This document shows positions 22,252 through 29,766 of a stretch of 29,865 nt of DNA, piece by piece. Below the pieces are notes generated by a model that worked only from the letters and a program-made list of their open reading frames with translations, was not told the origin of the DNA and did no database searches. Origin of the DNA: Gemmatimonadota bacterium (GTDB taxonomy: Bacteria; Gemmatimonadota; Gemmatimonadetes; Longimicrobiales; Gaopeijiaceae); contig SKVI01000363.1 of the NCBI GenBank assembly GCA_007129525.1, positions 1 through 29,865 of the forward strand, given 5' to 3'. The translations under genes were made by a program, and so were the position numbers. How positions within the stretch are numbered: the first letter of the stretch is position 1; every line of letters begins with the position of its first letter.

Positions 22252-23180
22252 GCCCGTCTGCGGAAGGCGAGGGGGGAGGTCCACTGCACGCTGGCACTCG
22301 AGTGATGGCCCTGCTGGGAGATCCGGTGCGCCACTCCCTGTCGCCGGTGATGCAGAACGCCGCTTTCGCCGAAGCGGGGGTAGATGGGGTCTACGTGGCC
22401 CTGCGGTGCGACAGAGACGATCTGTCCGGTCTGCTTCGGGGCCTGGCCCGGGCCGGTGGCGGGGGCAACGTGACCCTCCCCCACAAGCAGCGGGCGGTTT
22501 CCCTGGTGGAAGAGAAGACCTCGGCGGTGCGCCGGACCGGGGCGTGCAACACCTTCTGGCTGGAGGACGGCAGGATCCACGGCGACAACACCGACGTGGA
22601 GGGATTCCGACGAGCGCTGAATGCCCTCACCGGGGGGGTCGCCGGCGCGCGAGTGCTCCTGCTGGGGGCCGGGGGAGCCGCCCGTGCGGCCATGTCCGTG
22701 TTTCGTGACGACGGCGCCGGGGAAGTCCATATCCTGAACCGGACGGTGTCGAGGGCGCGGGAGCTGGCGAGCCGCCTTGGCGACGGTGCGGTCAAAGTGA
22801 TAGAGGGGCGCGAAGCCCTGTTGGGCGGCAGCTACGAGCTTGTGGTGAATGCCACCCGCCTGGGGCTCGATCCGGAGGATCCCCTCCCTCTGGACCTGGA
22901 GGACCTGGATCGAGTGGGGGCCCTCCACGACATGGTCTACCGACCCGAGGAGACACGCCTGGTGCACCGGGCCCGGGGGCGGGGGATTCGGGCCGTGGAT
23001 GGCCGTGAGATGTTGCTCCAGCAAGGGGCCGCGGCCTTCGAGCGGTGGTGGCGGCGGCCGGCGCCGACGAGGGCCATGCGGGAGGGACTGCAGGGCCGGC
23101 TGCCTGACGGGGCCGGTGACCGGGTTCTGGACGGGGCACCCGGCCCGGAGGAGGGCAGGGGGAATGAAGCGGACCGCTGA
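22248..23180 (+). CDS. aroE: Shikimate dehydrogenase
   Basis: A 310-residue enzyme that reduces 3-dehydroshikimate to shikimate with NADPH, in aromatic amino acid synthesis. Shikimate-binding residues are visible: Ser30 and Ser32 in HSLSPVMQNAAF, catalytic Lys80 in GNVTLPHKQ, Asn101, and Asp116 in GDNTDVEGF. The cofactor domain has LLLGAGGAARAAM, ILNRTVSRA (Asn-Arg-Thr, typical of NADP use) and VNATRLGL. The C-terminal motif is GREMLLQQGAAAFE. It is about 30 residues longer than usual because of a Gly/Arg-rich C-terminal tail encoded where it overlaps comF by 17 bp. It starts with an ATGA overlap on the phosphatase stop. Confidence 0.95.
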   Translation: MSPSAEGEGGGPLHAGTRVMALLGDPVRHSLSPVMQNAAFAEAGVDGVYVALRCDRDDLSGLLRGLARAGGGGNVTLPHKQRAVSLVEEKTSAVRRTGACNTFWLEDGRIHGDNTDVEGFRRALNALTGGVAGARVLLLGAGGAARAAMSVFRDDGAGEVHILNRTVSRARELASRLGDGAVKVIEGREALLGGSYELVVNATRLGLDPEDPLPLDLEDLDRVGALHDMVYRPEETRLVHRARGRGIRAVDGREMLLQQGAAAFERWWRRPAPTRAMREGLQGRLPDGAGDRVLDGAPGPEEGRGNEADR

Positions 23181-23907
23181 AAGGGGAGTCCAAAGGCTTC
23201 TCCACCTGCTCCTTCCCCCGGCATGTGCCGGCTGTGAGGCGCCCCTCTCGGCGGAGGGCGGCCGGGTTTGTCCCTTGTGCCGGACACGACTCAAGGAACC
23301 GCCCCATCCGCGCTGCACCCGCTGCCACGCGCCCCGGGGCACCGGACTCCCCGCCTCCAGGCCCTGCCCGGAGTGTTCGGATTGGCCCGAAGTCCTGGCG
23401 CGTGCCCGGACGGCGGTCCTCATGGCTTCCCCCGCCGACACCCTCGTTCATCAGCTCAAGTACGGCGGATGGCCCGAGCTGGCTCCGTTCATGGCCGCTC
23501 GCATGACCCGGGCCTTCCCGACGGCGGAACTATCGGCGGGATCGCTCGTAGTGCCCGTGCCCACCACTCCCTCACGGGAGCGGGAGCGGGGCTACAATCA
23601 GGCCGAGCTGCTGGCCGAACGGGTGGCGGAGGTTTTCGGGCTGCCGCTGGTGAAGGCGCTGAGGAGGGTCGACGGCGGTGGGACGCAGGTCGCCTTGCAC
23701 CGGCACCAGCGCCGGAGTAACGTCGAGGACGTCTTTCGGCCGGTGGAGGCCCGCCGGGTGGAGACGAGAGCCCGCCCGGTTCTGCTGGTGGACGACGTGC
23801 TCACCACCGGAGCAACGGCCGGGGCTGCGGCCCAGGCCCTGGCAGGCATGGGGGCCCGGGACGTGAGCCTGTTGACCTTCGCGCGATCGTTGCCCGGCAG
23901 GGACTGA
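23164..23907 (+). CDS. comF: ComF-family phosphoribosyltransferase-like protein
   Basis: A 247-residue ComFC-type protein. The N-terminus carries two four-cysteine zinc-finger sets: CAGC with CPLC (Cys21, 24, 36, 39) and CTRC with CPEC (Cys51, 54, 68, 71). The C-terminal phosphoribosyltransferase-like domain has PVPTTPSRERERGYNQAE and the PRPP-binding loop VLLVDDVLTTGAT near residue 205. ComFC proteins are needed for natural transformation, acting in the cytosol on incoming single-stranded DNA. Whether this organism is competent cannot be told from this gene alone, since the family is widespread. The start is ATG 23164, overlapping aroE by 17 bp and following GGAGGAGGG. It ends the long coupled run that began with dnaB. 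Confidence 0.93.
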   Translation: MKRTAERGVQRLLHLLLPPACAGCEAPLSAEGGRVCPLCRTRLKEPPHPRCTRCHAPRGTGLPASRPCPECSDWPEVLARARTAVLMASPADTLVHQLKYGGWPELAPFMAARMTRAFPTAELSAGSLVVPVPTTPSRERERGYNQAELLAERVAEVFGLPLVKALRRVDGGGTQVALHRHQRRSNVEDVFRPVEARRVETRARPVLLVDDVLTTGATAGAAAQALAGMGARDVSLLTFARSLPGRD

Positions 23908-24047
23908 CGTGGGGCGCAAACGAACCTGCCCACCGGCGACCAACAATTCCCCGGGACAGAACCGAGGGCCCGATTCGAAGGGCGTTCCTCGGCGTTCGTT
24001 CCAGCGTGGCAGTTTCTGAAACACCTTACCAATAGAGGAGCAGAGTG
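23908..24047 (+). promoter_or_regulatory. Leader of the glycolytic gene cluster
   Basis: These 140 bp separate the dnaB-comF run from gap and probably hold the promoter of the glycolytic genes. Visible elements are a 10-bp-spaced direct repeat of GGCGTTC (within 23981-23997), a small palindrome GTTTC-T-GAAAC (24012-24022), and a GAGGAG Shine-Dalgarno sequence (24035-24040) seven bases before gap. No clear -35/-10 pair is seen. Confidence 0.3.
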
Positions 24048-25076
24048 ATGTCCATTCGTGTGGCGATCAACGGTTTCGGGAGGATTGGGCGGTTGGTTCT
24101 CAGGGGGAACCTGGAGTCGGGCCGAGACGACCTGGAGATCGTGGCGGTGAACGACCTCACCGACAGCGAGACGCTGGCCCACCTGTTCAAGTACGATTCG
24201 GTGCATGGGACCTTCCCGGGGCGGGTGGAGACCACCCAGGACGGTCTTCGGGTGGACGGCCACGAGATCAAGGTCCTGAGTGAACGGGACCCCGCCCAGC
24301 TCCCCTGGCGGGACCTGAACGTGGACGTGGTGGTGGAATCCACTGGCCACTTCACCCGCCGGGAAGACGCGGCCAAGCACCTGGAGGCGGGAGCCCGGAA
24401 GGTGCTCATCTCGGCGCCGGGCAAGTCCGAGGACGTGACGGTGGTCCTGGGGGTCAACGAATCGGACTACGACCCCGAGGCGCACGATGTCATTTCCAAC
24501 GCCTCGTGCACCACCAACTGCCTGGCGCCCGTGGTGAAGGTCCTGGCTGAGCGCTTCGGCTTCGTTCGGGGGCTCATGACCACCATCCACGCCTATACCA
24601 ACGACCAGGCTACGCTGGACGCTCCCCACAAGGACCTCCGGAGGGCCAGGGCGGCCGGCCTCAGCATGATCCCCACCACCACGGGAGCGGCTCGGGCCAC
24701 GGCTCTGGTTCTCCCAGAGGTGAAGGGAAAGCTGGACGGAATGGCCATCCGCGTTCCCACCCCCAACGTGTCCCTGGTGGACCTGACGGCGGAGCTGGAG
24801 CGGGACGTCACGCCCGCCGAGGTGAACCTCGCCTTCCAGGAGATGGCGCAGGGACCCCTCTCGGGAATTCTGGACGTCTCGGAGGAGCCCCTGGTCTCGG
24901 TGGACTACGTGGGCAATCCGGCCTCGTCAGTGGTGGACCTGCAGACCACGGCCGTGGTGGGAGACCGGCTGGTGAAGGTTCTGGCCTGGTACGACAACGA
25001 GTGGGGGTACTCCTCGCGGGTGGTGGACATGGTCCGCTACATCGGGGACCGTCTTCCCGCCCGGGCGGAAGGCTGA
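24048..25076 (+). CDS. gap: Glyceraldehyde-3-phosphate dehydrogenase, NAD type
   Basis: A 342-residue enzyme that oxidises glyceraldehyde 3-phosphate to 1,3-bisphosphoglycerate, reducing NAD. The Rossmann motif is NGFGRIGR; Asp36 in AVNDLTD is the residue that favours NAD over NADP. The active site is SNASCTTNC with Cys154, and His181 is the base in TTIHAYTNDQ. Further conserved segments are VPTPNVSLVDL and YDNEWGYSSR. Length and motifs are entirely standard. ATG 24048 is chosen over the adjacent GTG 24045 because the Shine-Dalgarno spacing (7 nt) is better. pgk follows after 4 bp and tpiA overlaps pgk, so the three form one lower-glycolysis transcript, usable in either direction for glycolysis or gluconeogenesis. 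Confidence 0.98.
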   Translation: MSIRVAINGFGRIGRLVLRGNLESGRDDLEIVAVNDLTDSETLAHLFKYDSVHGTFPGRVETTQDGLRVDGHEIKVLSERDPAQLPWRDLNVDVVVESTGHFTRREDAAKHLEAGARKVLISAPGKSEDVTVVLGVNESDYDPEAHDVISNASCTTNCLAPVVKVLAERFGFVRGLMTTIHAYTNDQATLDAPHKDLRRARAAGLSMIPTTTGAARATALVLPEVKGKLDGMAIRVPTPNVSLVDLTAELERDVTPAEVNLAFQEMAQGPLSGILDVSEEPLVSVDYVGNPASSVVDLQTTAVVGDRLVKVLAWYDNEWGYSSRVVDMVRYIGDRLPARAEG

Positions 25077-25080
25077 GACG

Positions 25081-26304
25081 GTGCCCCGCAGGCTCACCCT
25101 GGCCGACATACCACCGGAGGAGCTGGCCGCGGTCAACGTGTTGGTCCGGGTGGACTACAACGTTCCGCTGAGCTCCAGCGGAGAGGTGGGAGACCGCACC
25201 CGGATCGAGGCCACACTCCCCACCCTTCGATATCTGTCGGAGGCAGGAGCCCGGACCGTGCTGGTCTCCCACCTGGGTCGGCCGGACGGCGCGCCGGATC
25301 CGGATTATTCCCTGGCCCCGGTGGCGGACGTCCTGTCCGAGCTCCTGGAGCGCGAGGTCCCCCTTCTGGAAGATCCCCCCGGCAGCCCCGAGCTGGAACG
25401 GAGCGTTCAGTCCATCCCCGACGGGGGGCTGGCCCTCATGGAGAACATCCGCTTCCTGGCCGGGGAGACGGACAACGACCCGGAGCTGGCCGGAGCGCTG
25501 GCGGAGTTGGGCATGGTGTTCGTGGGAGAGGCTTTCGGAGCGGCTCACCGGGCGCACGCCTCCACCGTGGGGGCGGCGCGGGAGATCCGGCGTCGGGGGG
25601 GCCGTGCGGTGGCCGGCCACCTGATGGAGCGGGAGCTCCGCTTTCTGGGTGACGCCCTCGCCGATCCCGAACGACCCTTCGTGGCCCTTCTGGGAGGTGC
25701 CAAGATCTCGGGAAAGATCGATCTCATCGAGGCGATTCTCCCCAGGGTGGATCGGCTCCTTGTGGGAGGCGCCATGGCCAATACCTTCTTCCGTGCCCTG
25801 GGTCTCGACACCGGCGCCTCGCTGGTCGAAGAAGACCGGGTGGAGATGGCCGGAGAGCTCCTGGAGCGGGGGGGCGAGCGCCTCCTTCTTCCGGTGGATT
25901 GCGTGGTGGCGCCGGAGATCGGCGATGACGTCTCCACGCGCACAGTGGACCGGACCGAGGTTCAGGCGGACGACCGGATCGCCGACATCGGGCCTGCGAG
26001 CAGAAAGCTTTTCGCCGGGGAGATCTCCGGCGCTCGCACCCTCGTCTGGAACGGGCCCATGGGCGTGTTCGAGTCGGCTCCCTTCGCCGCCGGCACCCGG
26101 GAGGTGGCTCTGGCCGCGGCCGACGCTGCCGACAGGGGGAGCACGGTGGTGGTGGGCGGGGGCGACTCGGTAGCGGCGGCGGAGATGGCTGGGGTCGTCG
26201 ACCGGATGACCCACGTCTCCACCGGGGGGGGGGCCGCGCTGGACCTCATGGCGGGCAAATCCCTTCCGGGGGTGGAAGTGCTCGAACTGACAGAGGAGGA
26301 CTGA
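25081..26304 (+). CDS. pgk: Phosphoglycerate kinase
   Basis: A 407-residue enzyme that transfers phosphate from 1,3-bisphosphoglycerate to ADP. Substrate-site residues are in RVDYNVP (23-29), HLGRP (64-68), ENIRF and AHRAHAST; the nucleotide site has GGAKISGKI (205-213), NGPMGVFE and GGGDSVAA. Some usually conserved places vary: the NDAFG loop is GEAFG here (Glu150 for Asp) and GGAKxSDK has Gly211 for Asp. These are near substrate but not the catalytic residues, so activity is expected. A run of ten G (26224-26233) encodes the STGGGA loop at the C-terminus. The start is GTG 25081, four bases after the gap stop. Its TGA shares a base with the tpiA ATG. Confidence 0.97.
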   Translation: MPRRLTLADIPPEELAAVNVLVRVDYNVPLSSSGEVGDRTRIEATLPTLRYLSEAGARTVLVSHLGRPDGAPDPDYSLAPVADVLSELLEREVPLLEDPPGSPELERSVQSIPDGGLALMENIRFLAGETDNDPELAGALAELGMVFVGEAFGAAHRAHASTVGAAREIRRRGGRAVAGHLMERELRFLGDALADPERPFVALLGGAKISGKIDLIEAILPRVDRLLVGGAMANTFFRALGLDTGASLVEEDRVEMAGELLERGGERLLLPVDCVVAPEIGDDVSTRTVDRTEVQADDRIADIGPASRKLFAGEISGARTLVWNGPMGVFESAPFAAGTREVALAAADAADRGSTVVVGGGDSVAAAEMAGVVDRMTHVSTGGGAALDLMAGKSLPGVEVLELTEED

Positions 26305-27071
26305 TGGCACCGAGGACGATGGTGGCCGGAAACTGGAAGATGAATCTGGGGCCGGCCGAGGCGGCGGACTTTGCTCAAGAGCTCACCCTTCCTCCATCCA
26401 CACGATCGGAGGTGGTTCTCTTTCCTCCCGCCCTGTCCCTGGCTGCGTTGAGGGAGGAGCTCAGCGACGAGTCGGAGGTGGCCCTGGGAGTGCAGAACGT
26501 CCATTGGGAAGCCTCCGGGGCCTACACGGGTGAGCTCTCGGTACCGATGGCTGCCGAGGCCGGTGCCACGTTCGTACTGGTGGGCCATTCCGAACGTCGG
26601 CACATCTTCGGGGAAGGCGATGACGACGCCTCGCGAAAGGTGGAGGCGGTCCTCCGGGGTGGACTCACGCCGGTGCTCTGTGTCGGCGAAACCCTCGAGG
26701 AGCGGAAGCGGGGGGAGGTAGCCGGGGTAATTCTTCGGCAGCTGGAGGCCGTGCTGGAGTCAGGAGAGGTTCGGGAGCGGATCGCCAGCGAGGCCCGCCT
26801 CCTGCTGGCCTATGAGCCGGTGTGGGCCATCGGCACCGGAGAGACGGCCACACCCGAGGACGCCGCCGGGGCGCACCGGATTCTCCGGGAACGCCTCGTC
26901 TCTTACCTGGGAGACACGGTGGGCGAGGGGGTGCCCATCCTGTACGGGGGATCGGTGAAGCCCGATAACGCCGGGGATCTTCTCTCCGCCCCCGATGTAA
27001 ACGGCGTCCTGGTGGGAGGCGCCTCGCTGGACCCGTCTTCGTTTGCCCGGATCGTGGCTCAGGGCGGTTGA
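26304..27071 (+). CDS. tpiA: Triosephosphate isomerase
   Basis: A 255-residue TIM-barrel enzyme that interconverts dihydroxyacetone phosphate and glyceraldehyde 3-phosphate. The catalytic residues are all present: Asn10 and Lys12 in GNWKMN, His95 in VGHSERR, and Glu171 in AYEPVWAIGTG, the last forming the mobile loop with Gly-Thr-Gly. The phosphate-binding GGSVKPDN and GVLVGGASL segments are intact. Length is typical. It begins at ATG 26304, sharing one base with the pgk stop (TGATG), behind GAGGAGG. It completes the gap-pgk-tpiA set; secG follows 66 bp later. Confidence 0.98.
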   Translation: MAPRTMVAGNWKMNLGPAEAADFAQELTLPPSTRSEVVLFPPALSLAALREELSDESEVALGVQNVHWEASGAYTGELSVPMAAEAGATFVLVGHSERRHIFGEGDDDASRKVEAVLRGGLTPVLCVGETLEERKRGEVAGVILRQLEAVLESGEVRERIASEARLLLAYEPVWAIGTGETATPEDAAGAHRILRERLVSYLGDTVGEGVPILYGGSVKPDNAGDLLSAPDVNGVLVGGASLDPSSFARIVAQGG

Positions 27072-27137
27072 CATCGGCGGCCTCGATAGCGACATTTTTT
27101 TGCTAATCCGGAACACCCGAACGCGGTCTGACCGTTC

Positions 27138-27527
27138 ATGTTTGGCTTTTTTCTCACGCTACTCGTACTCGACGGTATCTTCCTCACCGTCATCATCCTC
27201 CTCCAGGCCGGAAAGGGGGGAGGTCTCGCCGCCATGGGTGGTGGTGTAACCTCCACCGAGGGCGTCCTGGGTGGACGCCAGGCAGCCACTTTTCTGGTTC
27301 GGGCCACCTGGGCCGGGGGTGCCGCCTTCATGGTGCTGGCGCTGATCCTGGCCATTCTGTCGTCCAGGGAGCACCAGCCGGGCTCGATCCTGCAACAGGA
27401 CCTCCAGCAGGTGCCGACGCAGCCCACCCCGGTGATTCCGGGCACCGACGCGGATCCCGGGGAGGGGGCGGCCCCTCCCCCCGCCGATCCAGGCGGTGAC
27501 GGGGGTGCGATCCCGGAGACGCCGTGA
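27138..27527 (+). CDS. secG: Preprotein translocase subunit SecG
   Basis: A 129-residue inner-membrane protein that assists SecYE in protein export. Helix one is residues 1-21. The cytoplasmic loop LLQAGKGGGLAAMGGG is the most conserved SecG stretch. Helix two is about 55-78 (ATWAGGAAFMVLALILAIL). The 50-residue C-terminal tail is Pro/Gly/Asp-rich, longer than the E. coli tail, and probably disordered. Position after tpiA is the common bacterial location of secG. The 66 bp upstream contain a T7 run (27095-27101) but no clear stem. An 11-bp inverted repeat begins three bases after the stop. Confidence 0.92.
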   Translation: MFGFFLTLLVLDGIFLTVIILLQAGKGGGLAAMGGGVTSTEGVLGGRQAATFLVRATWAGGAAFMVLALILAILSSREHQPGSILQQDLQQVPTQPTPVIPGTDADPGEGAAPPPADPGGDGGAIPETP

Positions 27528-27530
27528 CCT

Positions 27531-27649
27531 CCTGGAAGTCTACGTGTCGCCGCACCCCACTTTCCGATCAGACTTCCAGGGAAGCTCGATGCGTCTGATG
27601 ATCCTTCCCCCTCCAGGCTCCTCCCGGTGCAGCAATGCAGGGAGGACCT
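27531..27649 (+). promoter_or_regulatory. Structured leader between secG and pdhA with a paired Shine-Dalgarno
   Basis: Three possible stems lie in 119 bases. Stem 1: CCTGGAAGTCT (27531-27541) pairs perfectly with AGACTTCCAGG (27570-27580), 11 bp with a 28-nt loop. Stem 2: ATCAGAC (27567-27573) pairs with GTCTGAT (27593-27599) and shares bases with stem 1, so the two exclude each other. Stem 3: TCCTCCC (27619-27625) pairs with GGGAGGA (27640-27646), the pdhA Shine-Dalgarno, and extends by AGG/CCT past one bulged C. The layout resembles an attenuator or translation-control leader. No T-tract follows stem 1, so it is not a standard terminator. I match it to no known riboswitch class. Confidence 0.45.
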
Positions 27650-27653
27650 TCGG

Positions 27654-28676
27654 GTGACCGGTCCCGGCGCACCCGCCTCCCCCCCCGCACATCCGGGAGC
27701 CGATGACGGCATCCCGGACCCCTTCGAACAACTCCTGCCCTTCTACCGCGCCCTCTACCTGACCCGTCAGGCGGAGGAACGCCTCGAGGAACTTCACAGC
27801 CAGGGTCGCATACCCGGTCACTTCCACCGTTCGCTCGGGCAGGAAGGTGGAGCGGTGGGGGCGACCATGGCCCTCCGGCGTCGCACGGACGGCACCGGCG
27901 ACCTGGTGGCGCCCACGTCCCGAACCACCGGGGCCCTCTTCGTGATGGGCGCGACGCCGCTGGAATACCTGCGGCAGTGTCTTGGCCGAGCCGGTGCTCC
28001 TACCGAAGGAAGGGATGCGGGACCGGGGTGGACCGATCTGGATCGTGGTCTTCTGGCCCCCCTCCCGGCCATGGGCAGCCTGGTTGAGGTCATGGCCGGT
28101 GTGACCCTGGCCCTCCGGATGCGGGCCGAGGACCGGGTGGGCATGGTCTTCACCGGCGACGGGGCCACCTCCACCGGAGCCTGGCACGAGGGACTGAATT
28201 TCGCGGCGGTCCGCCGCTGCCCGCTGGTCCTGGTGGTGGAGGCGAATCAATGGGCCTTCTCCACCCCCACCCGTCGCCAGACCCGGATCCAGAATTTTCT
28301 GGAGCGATGTGCCGGATACGGGGTCCACGGCGTCCAGGTGGACGGGACGGACGCGGTGGCGGTGCACGAGGTGGTCCGGGCTGCGGTGGAGCGTGCCAGG
28401 GCCGGTGAGGGGGTCCAGATGGTCGAACTCCGCTACTATCGACTGAGCGGTCACGACCTGGATGACGACCAGGCCTACGTGGACCCGGCTGAGCTGGAGC
28501 GGTGGAGGGCCAGGGATCCCCTGCAGATCCTGCGCAATCGCCTCGTGGCAGCAGGCGCCGGAGACACATCCCGTATTCGCGAGCTCGAGGAGACGGTGAG
28601 GGACGAGGTGGCGCAGGCACTGAAGGAAGCGCTGGACAGCGAATTTCCCCAGGCGGAGCCGGAGATGGAGAGATGA
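27654..28676 (+). CDS. pdhA: 2-oxoacid dehydrogenase E1 component, alpha subunit
   Basis: A 340-residue subunit of a thiamine-diphosphate E1 (pyruvate or branched-chain 2-oxoacid dehydrogenase). E1 decarboxylates the 2-oxoacid and passes the acyl group to lipoyl-E2. The ThDP motif runs from GDGATSTGAWHEG (168-180) to EANQWAFSTP, with Asn198 as magnesium ligand. GHFHRSLGQEG and RYYRLSGHDLDDD are E1-alpha landmarks. The start is GTG 27654 with GGGAGGA seven bases upstream; a GTG at 27627 has no good Shine-Dalgarno. The stop overlaps pdhB (ATGA). Substrate choice between pyruvate and branched-chain acids is unresolved: the sequence resembles the BCKDH-like group, but placement after glycolytic genes favours pyruvate. 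Confidence 0.92.
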   Translation: MTGPGAPASPPAHPGADDGIPDPFEQLLPFYRALYLTRQAEERLEELHSQGRIPGHFHRSLGQEGGAVGATMALRRRTDGTGDLVAPTSRTTGALFVMGATPLEYLRQCLGRAGAPTEGRDAGPGWTDLDRGLLAPLPAMGSLVEVMAGVTLALRMRAEDRVGMVFTGDGATSTGAWHEGLNFAAVRRCPLVLVVEANQWAFSTPTRRQTRIQNFLERCAGYGVHGVQVDGTDAVAVHEVVRAAVERARAGEGVQMVELRYYRLSGHDLDDDQAYVDPAELERWRARDPLQILRNRLVAAGAGDTSRIRELEETVRDEVAQALKEALDSEFPQAEPEMER

Positions 28677-29698
28677 GCAGGCAGCCGCCGGAACATGTCA
28701 GCCGAACAAGCCGACGCGAACCCGTGACTTTCCTCGAGGCCATCGCGGAGGCCCTCTGGGAGGAGATGGAGCGAAACCCGGACGTCTTCCTCATGGGTGA
28801 GGACATCGGAGTCTACGGGGGTGCGTTCAAAGTGACCCGGGGGTTTCTCGAGCGATTCGGCGAGGATCGTGTTATCGACACTCCCATCTCTGAGGCCGGC
28901 TTCACAGGCGCCGCCGCCGGGGCCGCCCACATGGGGCTTCGACCGGTGGTGGAGATGCAGTTCATGGATTTCATCTCTCCGGCGTACGACATCATCACCA
29001 ACTACATCGCCACGTCCCGGTATCGAGGCAGTGGCCCGCAGCCCCTGGTCATCCGGGGGCCGGTGGGAGGAGGGAACCGAGGCGGTCCGTTCCATTCGCA
29101 GAACGTGGAGATGGCCTTCTTCCACACGCCCGGACTCAAGATCGTCTATCCGTCCACGGCTCGGGACGCGAAGGGTCTGCTCAAGGCCGCCATTCGCGAT
29201 GAGGACCCGGTGATCTTCGAAGAGCACAAGGGCTTGTACCGGGCGCCGTTCCTCCGGGAGGTGCTCCCGGATGAGGATTTCACCGTTCCGCTGGGAAAGG
29301 CGAGAACGGTCCGGTTCGGCACGGATGTGACCGTGGTCACCTACGGCCTGATGGTCCACCGCTCACTGGAGGCCGCTGAGCGACTGGCCCGAGAAACGGA
29401 CGTTTCGTTGGAGATCATCGACCTGCGGACGCTCCTCCCCCTGGACGACGAGGCCATCATGGCGTCGGTTCAACGAACCGGAAAGCTCGTGGTGGTGCAC
29501 GAGGACACCCGGACCGGTGGAATTGCCGGCGAGATTGCAGCCCGGGTCAACGAGCAGGCCTTCGAGTGGCTGGATGGTCCGATCCTCCGGGTTACGGCCA
29601 TCGACGCCCCTGTCCCCTATGCGGGACCCCTCGAAGATTACATGCTCCCCGGGGTCGATGACGTGGTGGAAGCGGCCCTCTACCTTGCCAACTACTGA
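28673..29698 (+). CDS. pdhB: 2-oxoacid dehydrogenase E1 component, beta subunit
   Basis: A 341-residue partner of the alpha subunit; the E1 is an alpha2beta2 tetramer. The N-terminal pyrimidine-binding domain has MGEDIGVYGGAFKVTRGF and DTPISEAGFTGAAAGAA, whose Glu activates thiamine. VEMQFMDFISPAYDIITN and GPVGGGNRGGPFHSQ follow, all hallmark E1-beta segments. The C-terminal transketolase-like domain includes VTVVTYGLMV, EIIDLRTLLPLD and VVHEDTRTGGIAGEIAA. Length is typical. The ATG 28673 overlaps the pdhA stop by four bases, which supports equal synthesis of both subunits. About 15 unstructured residues precede the conserved start. The E2 gene follows after 68 bp. Confidence 0.96.
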   Translation: MSRQPPEHVSRTSRREPVTFLEAIAEALWEEMERNPDVFLMGEDIGVYGGAFKVTRGFLERFGEDRVIDTPISEAGFTGAAAGAAHMGLRPVVEMQFMDFISPAYDIITNYIATSRYRGSGPQPLVIRGPVGGGNRGGPFHSQNVEMAFFHTPGLKIVYPSTARDAKGLLKAAIRDEDPVIFEEHKGLYRAPFLREVLPDEDFTVPLGKARTVRFGTDVTVVTYGLMVHRSLEAAERLARETDVSLEIIDLRTLLPLDDEAIMASVQRTGKLVVVHEDTRTGGIAGEIAARVNEQAFEWLDGPILRVTAIDAPVPYAGPLEDYMLPGVDDVVEAALYLANY

Positions 29699-29712
29699 AC
29701 ACAGCTTAAACT

Positions 29713-29732
29713 CAGGGTCCGCAGCGACCCTG
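29713..29732 (+). terminator. Stem-loop between pdhB and the E2 gene
   Basis: CAGGGTC (29713-29719) and GACCCTG (29726-29732) form a perfect 7-bp stem with a 6-nt loop, 14 bases after the pdhB stop. The following bases are pyrimidine-rich (CCCCTTCTATTTC) but not a clean T-tract. It may be a partial terminator or an RNA-processing or stability element that sets E1 to E2 ratios; this is inference. Confidence 0.4.
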
Positions 29733-29766
29733 CCCCTTCTATTTCTACGGACGACGGAGAATCATC

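Noticed and set aside
27073..27101. T7 run after a short ATCG/CGAT stem following tpiA, as an intrinsic terminator
   Set aside because: The stem is only 4 bp and lies about 8 nt away from the T run.
28452..28475. Asp in place of the phosphorylated Ser of the E1-alpha loop (GHDLDDD)
   Set aside because: Phosphorylation there is a mitochondrial control; bacterial E1 enzymes vary at this site, so no regulatory meaning is claimed.
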